Numbered from the stretch's first letter, positions 25,301-33,965 are shown. The stretch is 45,744 nt of DNA from JBGRQA01 sp041725895 (GCA_041725895.1 JBGRQA010000040.1:1-45744); one strand, 5' to 3'. Program-made: numbers and translations. The notes: generated from the letters alone by a model not told the origin.

Positions 25301-25335
25301 GGCCTTTAGCTTCTCTGATAGAAAAACCAAAGGCC
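25301..25335 (-). terminator. Terminator of the 25359-31710 minus-strand genes
   Basis: GGCCTTT (25301-25307) pairs with AAAGGCC (25329-25335). On the minus strand a T-run follows the stem. It lies 24 bases beyond the stop of the ABM gene and between convergent genes, so it may serve both. Confidence 0.7.
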
Positions 25336-25358
25336 CATTAAGAGAATTGTTGCATTAC

Positions 25359-25646
25359 TTAAACAACCCTACTGCAAATATTCACCTCCGAATCCTTTGC
25401 CATGCATTCCACCATTCGAGGCACGATGCGATTGAAATGCTCCGAGGTGCAATGGGCATCAAAGTCCTCTTTGGTCTCCCATTGCTCCAATACGATCAGA
25501 GTTGCCGAATCGGCCTCATCCTGGTACATTTCGTAAAGAATGTAGCCCTTCTCCTTTTTGGTGGGTTCAATCATCTCCTTGAAGACGGAGATCAACTCTT
25601 CAATTCTATCTTCCTTGGCAAATAGTTTTGATACTGCTTCTATCAT
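25359..25646 (-). CDS. ABM-domain (quinol monooxygenase-like) protein
   Basis: A 95-residue cytoplasmic protein with the antibiotic biosynthesis monooxygenase fold pattern: KEMIEPTKKEKGYILYEMYQ, then LIVLEQWETKEDFDAHCTSE and HF. Relatives (for example YgiN types) oxidise quinols or small aromatics without a metal or flavin; others bind heme or have no known activity. It is the last gene before a terminator and follows the flavin oxidoreductase genes, so a role in quinone/aromatic turnover is plausible. Two further ABM repeats occur in the exported protein at 33966-34793. Confidence 0.82.
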   Translation of the reverse strand: MIEAVSKLFAKEDRIEELISVFKEMIEPTKKEKGYILYEMYQDEADSATLIVLEQWETKEDFDAHCTSEHFNRIVPRMVECMAKDSEVNICSRVV

Positions 25647-25668
25647 TTCTTTTAATTAATTTCTGTTT

Positions 25669-25765
25669 CACGCAGAGAGCGCAAAGATGTTCCGCAAAAA
25701 TCGGAAAGAGCTAAAGAAATGATCTTTGCGGCTTTTGCGTTTTCCACTCTTGCGTCCTTTGCGTG
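25669..25765. repeat. REP-like inverted repeat (CACGCAGAG / CGTG type)
   Basis: CACGCAGAGAGCGCAAAG at one end and CTTTGCGTG at the other form an imperfect inverted pair in the gap between the ABM and flavin oxidoreductase genes. The form resembles dispersed non-coding repeats common in Bacteroidota. A short minus-strand frame across it is not credible. Confidence 0.5.
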
Positions 25766-25786
25766 GAAATATTTTTCTAAATTTTC

Positions 25787-26902
25787 TTAGGCTTTCCCCG
25801 CTTCCTGCTTCCTTCGATCCAGTATGCACACATTCCCGCCCGGGGCCCAACATTTGGCGCAGGAGACACAGCGTGGCTCGTGCTTTGGATCCTCTTTCCA
25901 CTTGTTGGGCAGGTCCGGCTCCGAGTGCAGGGTGCGCGACAGGGAGATGTAAGAGATCTTACTATCATTCAGAATCTGTTCCATGTACTCCATATTGCGA
26001 TGCCCTCCTACGGATATCACGGGAATACTTAACTCCTCAGAAATCTGTTTGGTAGCCTTAAAAAAATAAGCCTGCATTTCCCGCTTTTTTTGGATCTTGG
26101 TTCTTATGGCTCCCTTATCGTTCACCACCGGATTCCCACCACTGAATTCAATGGCGGTAATGCCTTGCTTCTCCAGCTCTTTGGCCACCCAAAGGCTTTC
26201 TTCAACCGTTAAACCTAAATTTCCCCAATCGTCCGTACTGTGCATTTTGATCAGTACAGGATAATCGGGCCCAACTTCCTTTCGAACCGCTTCCAATGTT
26301 TCGAAGATGATTCGGGCACGGTTCTCAATGGGACCACCATAGGCATCTGTTCTCCGATTGAAAAAAGGGGTCAGAAACTGGCTGTACAAGTAGGAATGGG
26401 CAGCATGCAGCTGCACCCCGTCAAAGCCTGCCTCCTTTACCCGTCGGGCACTTTGAGCATAGGCATCAATCACAGTGTTGATATCCGCCTGAGTCATCTC
26501 CTGAGGGGTTACCCCATAGGCCGGATTTTTTACTGCAGAAGGCCCCCAGATGATTCTGTCCTCTGGCCAGTAACGAGTGGAAGATCCACCGTAGCAAACC
26601 TGCATGATTAGCTTGGCACCCAATTCATGGATTCGCTTTACGAAAGGCTTGTAATCCTCAACAAACTCATCTGAGTAAATACCCATCATCCCTCCATTGG
26701 GTTGCTCATCCTCCAGAATATGGGCATAACCGGTAATGATGGTTCCCACGCCACCTCTTGCCAATTCCTCATAACGGGCCATCAACTGCGGGGTTAAGTA
26801 TCCCCTTTCATCGGCCAGGTTCAACCAGGTAGCCGAACGCCACAGGCGATTCTTCAGCTCCAGGTTCGCAAATTTACTAGATTCAAAAATGCTCTTTTTC
26901 AC
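25787..26902 (-). CDS. Old Yellow Enzyme-family NAD(P)H:flavin oxidoreductase with Cys motif
   Basis: A 371-residue TIM-barrel FMN enzyme. Family marks are WRSATWLNLADERGYLTP near the N-terminus, GFDGVQLHAAHSYLYSQFL, then FFNRRTDAYGGPIENRAR, and the phosphate-binding ISVGGHRN. The C-terminus has CVSCAKCWAPGGNVCILD, cysteines like the iron-sulfur motif of enoate/2,4-dienoyl-CoA reductases, but without their C-terminal flavoprotein domains. It probably reduces activated C=C bonds. The frame starts with GTG, 5 bases after the DoxX-like stop; no ATG is better placed. A second OYE lies at 27978-29039. Confidence 0.88.
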   Translation of the reverse strand: MKKSIFESSKFANLELKNRLWRSATWLNLADERGYLTPQLMARYEELARGGVGTIITGYAHILEDEQPNGGMMGIYSDEFVEDYKPFVKRIHELGAKLIMQVCYGGSSTRYWPEDRIIWGPSAVKNPAYGVTPQEMTQADINTVIDAYAQSARRVKEAGFDGVQLHAAHSYLYSQFLTPFFNRRTDAYGGPIENRARIIFETLEAVRKEVGPDYPVLIKMHSTDDWGNLGLTVEESLWVAKELEKQGITAIEFSGGNPVVNDKGAIRTKIQKKREMQAYFFKATKQISEELSIPVISVGGHRNMEYMEQILNDSKISYISLSRTLHSEPDLPNKWKEDPKHEPRCVSCAKCWAPGGNVCILDRRKQEAGKA

Positions 26903-26907
26903 TTTAG

Positions 26908-27288
26908 TTAGGCTTCTTTAGTGTAAACAATTTTTCCGTACATCTTACCGTAATAAATTCGGGAAACTACAGAAACAACGATGGCAAAAATGGATAAGGG
27001 TTCCGATCCATCACCGGCCATCAAATGAGCAATCGTTGCAAATACAACATCAAAGAAAAAACCGGAGTACGCCCACTCCAACAATAATTTTGATTTCCGG
27101 GTCAACACAGCAATCACCCCCAATACTTTAATAAAGGCAGAGGGATACAAAATCCATGTAGGAAAGCCAATAACATTATAAGCGTTGACGGCAAATTCGT
27201 GTCCAAATACATATAATGCGGCTGAGAATAAAAATATGGCGCACATTAATCCGGTGGAAATCCAAAAAATTAGTTTATCTCTGTTCAT
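26908..27288 (-). CDS. DoxX-like membrane protein
   Basis: A 126-residue four-helix membrane protein (segments about 7-28, 40-60, 70-90 and 97-113) with the DoxX/SURF4-type phrase FPTWILYPSAFIKVLGVIAVL. Such proteins often accompany redox enzymes or quinone/thiosulfate metabolism, but most have no defined role. It sits 6 bases before the OYE gene and 5 after the peroxiredoxin gene, inside a compact redox operon. Another DoxX-type gene (30502-30897) is related in fold but not close in sequence. Confidence 0.75.
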   Translation of the reverse strand: MNRDKLIFWISTGLMCAIFLFSAALYVFGHEFAVNAYNVIGFPTWILYPSAFIKVLGVIAVLTRKSKLLLEWAYSGFFFDVVFATIAHLMAGDGSEPLSIFAIVVSVVSRIYYGKMYGKIVYTKEA

Positions 27289-27293
27289 TGCAA

Positions 27294-27959
27294 TTATTTC
27301 AATAGTTCTAATACTTCAATAATCTCCTGCGGTTCGGCTCGTTGCGTATAATCCGCATTCAGGTAGGCGTATTTTACAACCCCCGATTGGTCAATCAAAT
27401 AGGTTGCAGGCACAGGCAATTCATCCGAGTCAGTATCATTGTAGGCTTCCAAATCCAGACCAAAGGTGTTCTTGTACAAATCACTCACCTCATCGTTCAA
27501 TTTGAAAACAATCCCGTAGGACTTGGCCACCTCATTGTTATAATCGGAAAGCACTTCAAATTCCAACTCATTTTTCTCCTTCACACTCAGTGAACCATCG
27601 GGATTTTCAGGTGTCAGGGCAATCAATGTTGCATTCAGTTCCTGGAAAGCAGGCAAACTTCTTTGCATGTACTGCAGTTGCATGTTGCAGAAAGGACACC
27701 ATCCACCACGGTACCAGGTTAGAACAACCGGGCCATTCTGGAGCAGATTACTTAAGCTCACCTTTTCACCCAGGTGATTGGAAAGCACGAAATCGGGTGC
27801 TTTGTGTCCCTCCTTGATCGCATTGGCAACTAAATCGCTTTCGGCCAATGTGGAAATTCCCTTTCCGATAATCTCCTTTACCTCATCGGGAGCCGACTGA
27901 GAAAAATCATCCATAATTTTTTTCAACTCCTGATCCAATCGATTTTCCTTGTTTTCCAT
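27294..27959 (-). CDS. Peroxiredoxin-like (AhpC/TSA family) protein
   Basis: A 221-residue thioredoxin-fold protein. An N-terminal helical stretch precedes GHKAPDFVLSNHLGEKVSLS and the active-site segment VLTWYRGGWCPFCNMQLQYM, with a CPFC pair (the peroxiredoxin-like/redoxin version rather than the TxxC of typical AhpC). The C-terminus contains PVPATYLIDQSGVVKYAY. It lacks a signal peptide, so it is cytoplasmic. It probably reduces peroxides or quinone-derived oxidants and fits its position between two flavin oxidoreductases. Confidence 0.88.
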   Translation of the reverse strand: MENKENRLDQELKKIMDDFSQSAPDEVKEIIGKGISTLAESDLVANAIKEGHKAPDFVLSNHLGEKVSLSNLLQNGPVVLTWYRGGWCPFCNMQLQYMQRSLPAFQELNATLIALTPENPDGSLSVKEKNELEFEVLSDYNNEVAKSYGIVFKLNDEVSDLYKNTFGLDLEAYNDTDSDELPVPATYLIDQSGVVKYAYLNADYTQRAEPQEIIEVLELLK

Positions 27960-27977
27960 TTTGTACTATTTTTAAGT

Positions 27978-29039
27978 TTAGGCTCTTTTTTTTCTGTTAA
28001 AAGCACATATGGCCCCATCCATATTAAAACAGGCATTGCACGAGACACACATGGCCTTGGAGGTATCTCCGTTCTTCCATCGCTTCACCAGGTGGGGTTC
28101 TCTCACCAAAGGTCTTGACAAAGAGACAGCCTCAACATTCTGTTCCTGAAGAGCTTCTTCAGCCACCTCAAGGCTTCTGAATCCACCTACTACAATTACG
28201 GGCACTGATACGATTTTTGCAATTTCACTCGCATTCTCCCTATGGTACGCCTCATTCTCCTGTTTAAAGATTTTGTTACGCGCAGGACCATAAACCCCAC
28301 CCGAAACTCCACCACTCACCTCGATGGCATCAATACCCGCTTTATCCAGCAGGATGGCAATTTGTTTGGCCTCTGTGAGGGTATTGGTGTTTTCTTCCGC
28401 CATAAAATCGGAACTGTTAAGCTTCAGAAAAACCGGATAATCGGCTCCACATTTGTCCTTAATGTTGTTCAGGATCTCCACAACCACTCTTGCTCTCTTC
28501 TCAACACTTCCTCCATATTCGTCATTGCGTCGATTAAAGAAAGGACTCAAAAACTTGGTCAAAAAATAACCGTGAGCCGCATGAATTTGTACTCCATCGA
28601 AACCGGCTTTTTTAGCTCTCAGAGCTGCATTCCCATACATTTCAACAATCTCGGAAATATCCTCTTTGGTAATCAAATTCTCATCAAATCCATCGGTCAC
28701 ATTAACCATCTCCTCTCCTTTCCTTAGAATTCCCGAATGGCTCAACTGAATGATCGTCTTCCCCCCATTGGAATGAATCTGACCCACAATCTCCTTGTAA
28801 CCTTTAATATACGAATCATTTCCGATCATCAGGTGCTTCAACTCCAGGGTAACCTCGCCTACCCCAGTATCTTCAAAAATGATCAGTCCTACTTCTCCTT
28901 CTGACAGTTGTTTGTACACCTCCTTTACCCCCGGAGTGACATACCCCTCCACGTCTGCCATAAAGGTGGCGGTGGCAGAGCGTACAACTCGATTTCTTAC
29001 CTCAATACCACCGATTGTTGTCTTTTCAAATAATTTCAT
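27978..29039 (-). CDS. Old Yellow Enzyme-family NAD(P)H:flavin oxidoreductase (second copy)
   Basis: A 353-residue FMN TIM-barrel enzyme, paralogous to 25787-26902. Visible motifs: RNRVVRSATATFMADVEGYV, GFDGVQIHAAHGYFLTKFLS, FFNRRNDEYGGSVEKRAR and VIVVGGFRSL. The C-terminus CVSCNACFNMDGAICAFN keeps the CxxCxxC...C arrangement of its paralogue. The catalytic region (HAAH in place of HxxH/N) supports reduction of enones or related substrates. It begins about 130 bases after the flavodoxin-like gene and precedes the peroxiredoxin by 18 bases. Physiological substrate unknown. Confidence 0.88.
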   Translation of the reverse strand: MKLFEKTTIGGIEVRNRVVRSATATFMADVEGYVTPGVKEVYKQLSEGEVGLIIFEDTGVGEVTLELKHLMIGNDSYIKGYKEIVGQIHSNGGKTIIQLSHSGILRKGEEMVNVTDGFDENLITKEDISEIVEMYGNAALRAKKAGFDGVQIHAAHGYFLTKFLSPFFNRRNDEYGGSVEKRARVVVEILNNIKDKCGADYPVFLKLNSSDFMAEENTNTLTEAKQIAILLDKAGIDAIEVSGGVSGGVYGPARNKIFKQENEAYHRENASEIAKIVSVPVIVVGGFRSLEVAEEALQEQNVEAVSLSRPLVREPHLVKRWKNGDTSKAMCVSCNACFNMDGAICAFNRKKRA

Positions 29040-29173
29040 TGTCTAGCTTTATTTCTTTCCATTTATCCCAATTATCAATTCTTCTTCGCAAATTCTACTC
29101 AATAATCAAATTGGGATAATGCCGATATATAATTTGTTGACTCTAAAAGAGCGAAGCGAATTTTGTGCTCTTA

Positions 29174-29812
29174 CTAATTAATTATCGGTACTTCTATTCT
29201 TTTTGCAATTGCTTTCCCCAATTCCTCAGCTTTCTGAACACATTCACTATCCTTGTCGAAATAGTAGTAGGGATCGTCCGACAGCTTGGCATCCTTCCCG
29301 TTCAGAGCAAGAAAGGCACTGTAGGCACAGGTCTCTCCGAAACCGCACTTGTAGCAGGAAGCATTTCCACCGGTTTCCAGGGATCCTACCTCCTCCATTC
29401 TAAAGGTCTGAACAAATTCAGCCATATCTCTGTAAGCCTCATGTGCCGTAGCAAGACCGGAACTCACAATGGCTACCGGCTTCCCCTTCGAAAGCATTTT
29501 CCGATGAAACAATGGAGAGAAACGTTCCATAAAATTCTTCATAATGGCATTCACCCCATTGTGACGAGTGATTCCGCCAAACACAACAGCATCAGCATCC
29601 ATGAACTTCTCCAAAAGTTCGTCCATGTCGTCCCGGAATACACATTTGTTGGTTTTGGCACAACCAACACATCCTGAACAAAATTTAATCTGTTTTTTAC
29701 TCAACCGGATCAACTCATACTCATGCCCGGTTGCTTCCATTACTTTGGTCATGGCACTCTCCATCACACCACCTTTGGTAGCACTGCCACTAAATCCAAT
29801 TATTTTTCCCAT
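29174..29812 (-). CDS. Flavodoxin-like NAD(P)H-dependent FMN reductase with cysteine motifs
   Basis: A 212-residue flavodoxin-fold protein: IIGFSGSATKGGVMESAM binds the FMN phosphate, and VFGGITRHNGVNAIMKNFME fits the second flavin loop. CSGCVGCAKTNKC (about 45-57) and ASCYKCGFGETC (about 151-162) are cysteine clusters typical of iron-sulfur flavoprotein-type members. It probably supplies electrons to other enzymes in the unit or reduces quinones/nitro-aromatics. Its start lies 4 bases downstream of the AlkA-like stop. Confidence 0.8.
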   Translation of the reverse strand: MGKIIGFSGSATKGGVMESAMTKVMEATGHEYELIRLSKKQIKFCSGCVGCAKTNKCVFRDDMDELLEKFMDADAVVFGGITRHNGVNAIMKNFMERFSPLFHRKMLSKGKPVAIVSSGLATAHEAYRDMAEFVQTFRMEEVGSLETGGNASCYKCGFGETCAYSAFLALNGKDAKLSDDPYYYFDKDSECVQKAEELGKAIAKRIEVPIIN

Positions 29813-29816
29813 ATAA

Positions 29817-30458
29817 TTAATCTGTAATCTTGTAATTTTTATCTAAATCCAGTAAACCTCTATCCATCATCGCCCACAGGTAAAAGGCCAAATAGGAACG
29901 GTAGGGACTTGCCTTGTCCGGATCCAATTCCACGCCCCAATTGGTTTTCAACAGGCCAATAGCTTTCTTCAGGATCCCATCGTTTGAAGGAAAAACATCC
30001 TCTTTTCCAAAATGTGATAAAGCCAAAATTGAAGCGGTCCATTGCCCAAGTCCTTTGTGTTTGGTAATTTCTCCTATCAGATCATCTTCTTTCAGATCCC
30101 GCCAATTGTCAACAGCTCTTTCATTCTCACGATAGTAGTCTGCAAAGCGTACAATTGTCTCTGCTTTTGTTTGACTAATTCCGGCCTGGCGATACTCTTC
30201 CAAACTAAGCTCCCAATCTTGCTTTCCATTCTCTTCTGCAACTTTCTTTACCCTTGTATAAATGGTATTGGCCGCCTTTTCGGAAAGCATCTGCATAATT
30301 ACGATCCGAACAAGGGCACTGGTTATACTTTGCGAAGAAGAGCTTAGGGGGCTTACCAGATCAACCTTTTTAAACAATTCAGAACATTCTGAATAGATGT
30401 CAATTAAATATGCCCTGATGAACTCAGCACAATCCCTTACGTTTACTTGCTTATGCAT
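29817..30458 (-). CDS. HhH-GPD superfamily DNA glycosylase (AlkA-like)
   Basis: A 213-residue all-helical protein. The helix-hairpin-helix reads KHKGLGQWTASILAL, followed by the catalytic Asp in VFPSNDGILKKA, the order used by 3-methyladenine glycosylases of the AlkA class. It excises alkylated bases from DNA. It lacks the extra N-terminal domain of E. coli AlkA (282 residues). Its place in a redox operon suggests protection against reactive compounds handled by the neighbours. The gene lies 43 bases after the DoxX gene. Confidence 0.82.
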   Translation of the reverse strand: MHKQVNVRDCAEFIRAYLIDIYSECSELFKKVDLVSPLSSSSQSITSALVRIVIMQMLSEKAANTIYTRVKKVAEENGKQDWELSLEEYRQAGISQTKAETIVRFADYYRENERAVDNWRDLKEDDLIGEITKHKGLGQWTASILALSHFGKEDVFPSNDGILKKAIGLLKTNWGVELDPDKASPYRSYLAFYLWAMMDRGLLDLDKNYKITD

Positions 30459-30501
30459 TCAAATACTTTTGATTCAGTGAATCGATTCAACACCCCCTCT
30501 T

Positions 30502-30897
30502 TTACTTTCTGCCTGAAATCAGCCCATCTACCGAATACTTTCCGCTCCCGGTAATGGCCAGCACAATATATCCCAGCAGATACAAGGCACCCAATTCGCT
30601 CTTGGCCCAGGGATCGTTGATGTGGATCACGAATATGGCTACCAGCATGGTCACAATAAGCGGGATAACAGAATACCTTACCTTAAATCCTACAAGGATC
30701 AACAGAGAACAAACAACCTCCGCAAGAACAGCGAGGGTTAATGAAGCTGTGGCTCCTACCCCCAGTGGATCCGGAAACTGAATCTCGTTCCCACTAAACA
30801 GCAAACCAGCCTTTCCAAACCCGTGTGGCAACATCAACAGGGCCAACCCAATTCGCAATACCAATAGACCGTATTCGTTCAAATATTCTTTCTTCAT
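30502..30897 (-). CDS. DoxX family membrane protein
   Basis: A 131-residue protein with four membrane helices and the classical DoxX N-terminus GLLVLRIGLALLMLPHGFGK. Later segments are LTLAVLAEVVCSLLILVG, YSVIPLIVTMLVAIFVIH and LGALYLLGYIVLAITGSG. DoxX proteins are linked with oxidoreductase complexes and oxidative-stress resistance, but a precise role is not established. It precedes the AlkA-like gene on the same strand and follows the VOC gene after a 222-base gap that contains a REP element. Confidence 0.85.
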   Translation of the reverse strand: MKKEYLNEYGLLVLRIGLALLMLPHGFGKAGLLFSGNEIQFPDPLGVGATASLTLAVLAEVVCSLLILVGFKVRYSVIPLIVTMLVAIFVIHINDPWAKSELGALYLLGYIVLAITGSGKYSVDGLISGRK

Positions 30898-30970
30898 GTC
30901 TTTAGATGTTTTATAATTCTTTAAACGTATTGCATCATTTTAGAAATGAGTATCCTAATATGAAATCACC

Positions 30971-31035
30971 CGTCATTCTGAACTTGTTTCAGAATCTGTT
31001 ATGCATTGAGATCCTGAAATAAATTCAGGATGACG
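30971..31035. repeat. REP/MITE-like palindromic repeat, copy 1
   Basis: Both ends are hairpins: GTCATTCTGAACTTGTTTCA... at the left and ...TGAAATAAATTCAGGATGAC at the right. The element occurs again in reverse orientation at 37699-37769; only the central 15-20 bases differ. It encodes nothing and lies between the VOC and DoxX genes. Confidence 0.75.
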
Positions 31036-31119
31036 TAAAAATGAGTTCTTCCACTTTTTTAAACACCCACATAGGTAAATTACCATCGCAAATAGCCAGT
31101 TGCCAATTCTTCTCCTGAA

Positions 31120-31710
31120 TTATTTCGCCGGCGTAAAGGCTCGTTTGGTGGTGGTTTTCTCGTAAGCTTGTCCATTCTCATAAGACACCAGCTCCAACTG
31201 CATACCCCAGGGAGCCAGAAAATACACCCAAGTAACACCTGCATTGGGCCCCTCGGTCATGGTAATGGGCTCACCTTGCACCTGAACACCTTTTGACTTC
31301 AAATATTGAACTGCTTTTGCCATATGATCCACATAGAAAGCTACATGATGCCCGCCCCAATCGCTGTTCTTAGGTACTCGCTTCACCTGGTCGGGCGCTT
31401 CGTATTCAAAAATCTCCAGATTGACTCCGTTACCACACTTCACAAATACAGCCTTGGGAATTCTGGCCCTGGGGTGCACATGCAGATGCTCTTCCATCCA
31501 GTTATCATCCGATGCAAAGGGTCCGATCTCATACAAAACCTCAGCACCGATCACGTTTTCAAAAAAATCCACCGCTTCCTTCAGGTGGGGCACGGTAAAA
31601 CCAATGTGTTCTGCCCCTCTGTTCCCGGGAATACCTCTACTTTCATTCTGGGCAAATACACTTACTGAAAAGCCCAACACCAACACAATACTTAGCAAAT
31701 TTCTTTTCAT
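31120..31710 (-). CDS. Exported VOC-superfamily (glyoxalase/dioxygenase-fold) protein
   Basis: A 196-residue protein with a signal peptide (MKRNLLSIVLVLGFSVSVFA) followed by a VOC domain: AEHIGFTVPHLKEAVDFFEN, GGHHVAFYVDHMAKAVQYL, and WVYFLAPWGMQLELVSY. His and Glu residues at GAEHIGF, GGHHVAF and MQLELV are candidate metal ligands. The fold covers glyoxalases and extradiol dioxygenases; substrate unknown. It is about three-quarters identical by eye to 35094-35621, which has no signal peptide. Its promoter has the AraC-type box (31885-31950). Confidence 0.85.
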   Translation of the reverse strand: MKRNLLSIVLVLGFSVSVFAQNESRGIPGNRGAEHIGFTVPHLKEAVDFFENVIGAEVLYEIGPFASDDNWMEEHLHVHPRARIPKAVFVKCGNGVNLEIFEYEAPDQVKRVPKNSDWGGHHVAFYVDHMAKAVQYLKSKGVQVQGEPITMTEGPNAGVTWVYFLAPWGMQLELVSYENGQAYEKTTTKRAFTPAK

Positions 31711-31884
31711 ATAAATTCTTTTTAATCAATTCCGGGAATTCAAAAAGAATTGTTGTGGATATCGGGTAGAAACGGTCTTTAAATTTCAAGATCTTTTCTT
31801 TTTTGATCTCCCATAAATTTAAACCATTCCGCTCAATCCATCCTCCTTAATTCATCCGAATTCCTCAATCTGTTTTACACAGTA

Positions 31885-31950
31885 CAATATTAAGAAGAGA
31901 AGCAGATCCCATCGGTGCAATTGTGTGGGGTATTGGTGTACTTTTCGGAA
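31885..31950 (-). promoter_or_regulatory. AraC-box promoter, copy S3 (upstream of exported VOC gene)
   Basis: Box TTCCGAAAAGTACACCAA (31950-31933) lies 52 bases ahead of -7 element TAATATTG (31892-31885), exact in spacing to four other sites at 34826, 36727, 37855 and 44628. No -33 TTTG lies at the normal distance, as expected for an activator-dependent promoter. It has two changes from the consensus box. Confidence 0.6.
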
Positions 31951-32038
31951 CTTCTCAAGAAAACGTCCAGTGCAATTGGCACATCCTCAAACCGATGGAA
32001 AACGGCTAATCGTAAAAGCTCAATTTTCACGCAAAAAA

Positions 32039-32064
32039 GGACAAGTCGTTTGAATGGCTTGTCC
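32039..32064 (-). terminator. Terminator after the alpha/beta hydrolase unit
   Basis: GGACAAG pairs with CTTGTCC around a 12-base loop; on the minus strand the stem is followed by a T-run. It lies about 60 bases after the hydrolase stop and just before promoter S3, so it separates two transcription units. Confidence 0.75.
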
Positions 32065-32125
32065 CTTCTAACAGATTATAATTCAATAATCAAGTTGACT
32101 ATAAGCTACTTTTTCTTTTGTGCGC

Positions 32126-33127
32126 TCACTTCTTCAAAAAAGGCACCACTTCTTTCTTTACTTGCTTGTGATCGAAGAACGGAAGTGCATGTCCATTTTC
32201 AGTATCCAAAACCTTCAACTTACTCTTCAACGATCTGGAAATGGCAATTGAATTCAAAGGATTTACTGTATGATCTTGCTCATTAACAACAACCAATAAT
32301 TCGGCTTTAATAACGTCATCAATATTGTCCACTGTACTGTTTGAACTCTTATAGATGTCGTGTTTAATCATGGCTTTCATCTGAACCAAGTAATCTGCGT
32401 GATGAATTATTTTAGCATACTGCTCTTCCATATACTCTTTCGCATTTTCCGGCTTTACATTATTGGCAAGAAAGGATGGTGTATACAAGTTCATCGTAAA
32501 CAAATCGTAAACGCGCTTCATGGCGAATTCAATCTTGCGTTTATTCTTCCCGGCATTTTCAATCAAATCCGCCTGGGATTGCCAGAAAAGAATATCATAG
32601 AAGGATTGTTTCGGCGTTCCAATAATTGCGATTGCTTTATCCATGTAATCAGGGTAAGCAACCAACCATTCATAAGTCTGCATTCCACCCATAGAGATCC
32701 CCATAACTGCATGCAAATGATCTATTTTTAAATGATTCACCAGCAGTTCACGCTGAGAATTCACCATATCACGAATTGATATTGCAGGGAATTTACTTGT
32801 ATTTGAAGGGGATGACGATACCCCGTTTCCTAAAGCATCCACAATGATCACATACAATCCGGTAGTATCTATGGTATTGTTTAAGATCCCCCACTGAAGG
32901 ATTTGTTCACTCGTACCGGTAAACCAGGTAGGCCATAGAATAGCATTGCTCTTATCTGAATTCAACTCCCCTACAGTTCTGTAGCCAATTTTGGCCTCTT
33001 TGATTACTTCTCCTCCGGTCGTTTTAAAATCTCCAAGATTTGCAAACTTTAACTCTGATTGAGCAAAGCTGCTATTTGCCCAAACCATTACAAAGAGAAG
33101 CAGAATTGTTCTAACTAATAGATTCAT
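32126..33127 (-). CDS. Exported alpha/beta hydrolase, MetX-like
   Basis: About 333 residues from ATG 33127; an upstream in-frame start at 33157 would add 10 residues ahead of a good signal peptide (MNLLVRTILLLFVMVW...SFAQ). The fold and motifs follow homoserine O-acetyltransferase-like hydrolases: GISMGGMQTYEWLVAYP with nucleophile Ser, Asp in VVVNEQDHTVNP and His in ENGHALPFF. MetX itself is cytoplasmic, so export suggests another acyl transfer or ester hydrolysis. It is preceded by a conserved leader RNA (33128-33218) also found before rdhC. Confidence 0.82.
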   Translation of the reverse strand: MNLLVRTILLLFVMVWANSSFAQSELKFANLGDFKTTGGEVIKEAKIGYRTVGELNSDKSNAILWPTWFTGTSEQILQWGILNNTIDTTGLYVIIVDALGNGVSSSPSNTSKFPAISIRDMVNSQRELLVNHLKIDHLHAVMGISMGGMQTYEWLVAYPDYMDKAIAIIGTPKQSFYDILFWQSQADLIENAGKNKRKIEFAMKRVYDLFTMNLYTPSFLANNVKPENAKEYMEEQYAKIIHHADYLVQMKAMIKHDIYKSSNSTVDNIDDVIKAELLVVVNEQDHTVNPLNSIAISRSLKSKLKVLDTENGHALPFFDHKQVKKEVVPFLKK

Positions 33128-33218
33128 GTGTAAATAATATGTTTTTATTGACCACATGGAACTCGCCTAAGAATAATCGTCTTCCTGTGTTGGAAGTATT
33201 TCTTATGGCTCGTTTCAT
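33128..33218 (-). ncRNA. Conserved leader RNA element, copy L1
   Basis: A minus-strand leader ending directly at the hydrolase start codon. Its outer strands AACGAGCC and GGCGAGTT can pair as AAC/GTT and GCC/GGC flanking a tandem G-A/A-G internal loop. Inside are ACACAGGAA and small hairpins (for example CTTCC/GGAAG). The same parts occur in L2 before rdhC (39193-39298). The shared ACACAGGAA lies in different frames of the two possible leader peptides, which argues for RNA rather than peptide conservation. I match it to no known riboswitch class. Confidence 0.5.
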
Positions 33219-33285
33219 CACTCCAATAATTAAAATTCAACCTACCATTTTCCTTTAGATGAAAGGGGAATACTCCCCTTTCCAA

Positions 33286-33918
33286 TTATCTTGGCCCTTT
33301 TAAATAATTATAACTATCGTCTTTCATATCACCTCTGTGAGGACGGTATTTATCATTGAATTTATCGCTCCAAACGGCCGTAGCTTTTTGATTCTGGTTC
33401 CAGTCAAATACGGTAGAACGGTGCATTATTCGCCACTCGTCGTTTCGTTTTTCCAGTCTAAAGTGATGGCGTCCGCCCAGAATTCCTTCGTGATCAACAC
33501 CATTTTCGTCGGTGTGCACATGGTAAGCCCATACGTATGTTTCTGCAGTGGCTTTGTCCCCATCCAGTTCAATCAAAATATTACTGATTCTGTGCTGGGT
33601 TATTTTCAGATTTTCAAAGCCTTTCATCGCTTCCGGAACGAATTTCCATGCATTGTCATTCCAGTGAAACAGTTCAGGGTAAATGGGATCCTGGTGCTCC
33701 TCAATTCCTTCAGGCCAATAAGTTGATTTCATTAATTCCGCATCCATTCTATCCAGGGAACGTGCATGACGATACATCAATTGTTCAATTTCCTGACGAT
33801 CCCAAACTTGTTGTAATTTAGTTGTATCCATTGATTCAGCTTTTTTGGTTGTACTCATAAACAACAGGCCCAAACCTGCTAGTATCACTAAAATTGAAAT
33901 CTTAAATAGATTGTTCAT
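33286..33918 (-). CDS. Exported SnoaL-like (NTF2-fold) protein
   Basis: A 210-residue protein with an N-terminal hydrophobic signal/anchor (ISILVILAGLGLLFM) and a SnoaL_4-type domain: DRQEIEQLMYRHARSLDRMD, LMKSTYWPEGIEEHQDPIYP, ITQHRISNILIELDGDKATA, ETYVWAYHVH and RRLEKR-type core strands. SnoaL_4 relatives include ring-modifying enzymes and dehydratases acting on small aromatic or polyketide substrates; no activity can be assigned. Paralogous to 35884-36474. It sits between the tandem ABM gene and the hydrolase. Confidence 0.82.
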   Translation of the reverse strand: MNNLFKISILVILAGLGLLFMSTTKKAESMDTTKLQQVWDRQEIEQLMYRHARSLDRMDAELMKSTYWPEGIEEHQDPIYPELFHWNDNAWKFVPEAMKGFENLKITQHRISNILIELDGDKATAETYVWAYHVHTDENGVDHEGILGGRHHFRLEKRNDEWRIMHRSTVFDWNQNQKATAVWSDKFNDKYRPHRGDMKDDSYNYLKGPR

Positions 33919-33965
33919 TTGCTTCTAATTATTTTTAATACCTGTCAATTCTTTTTGATCCGGAA

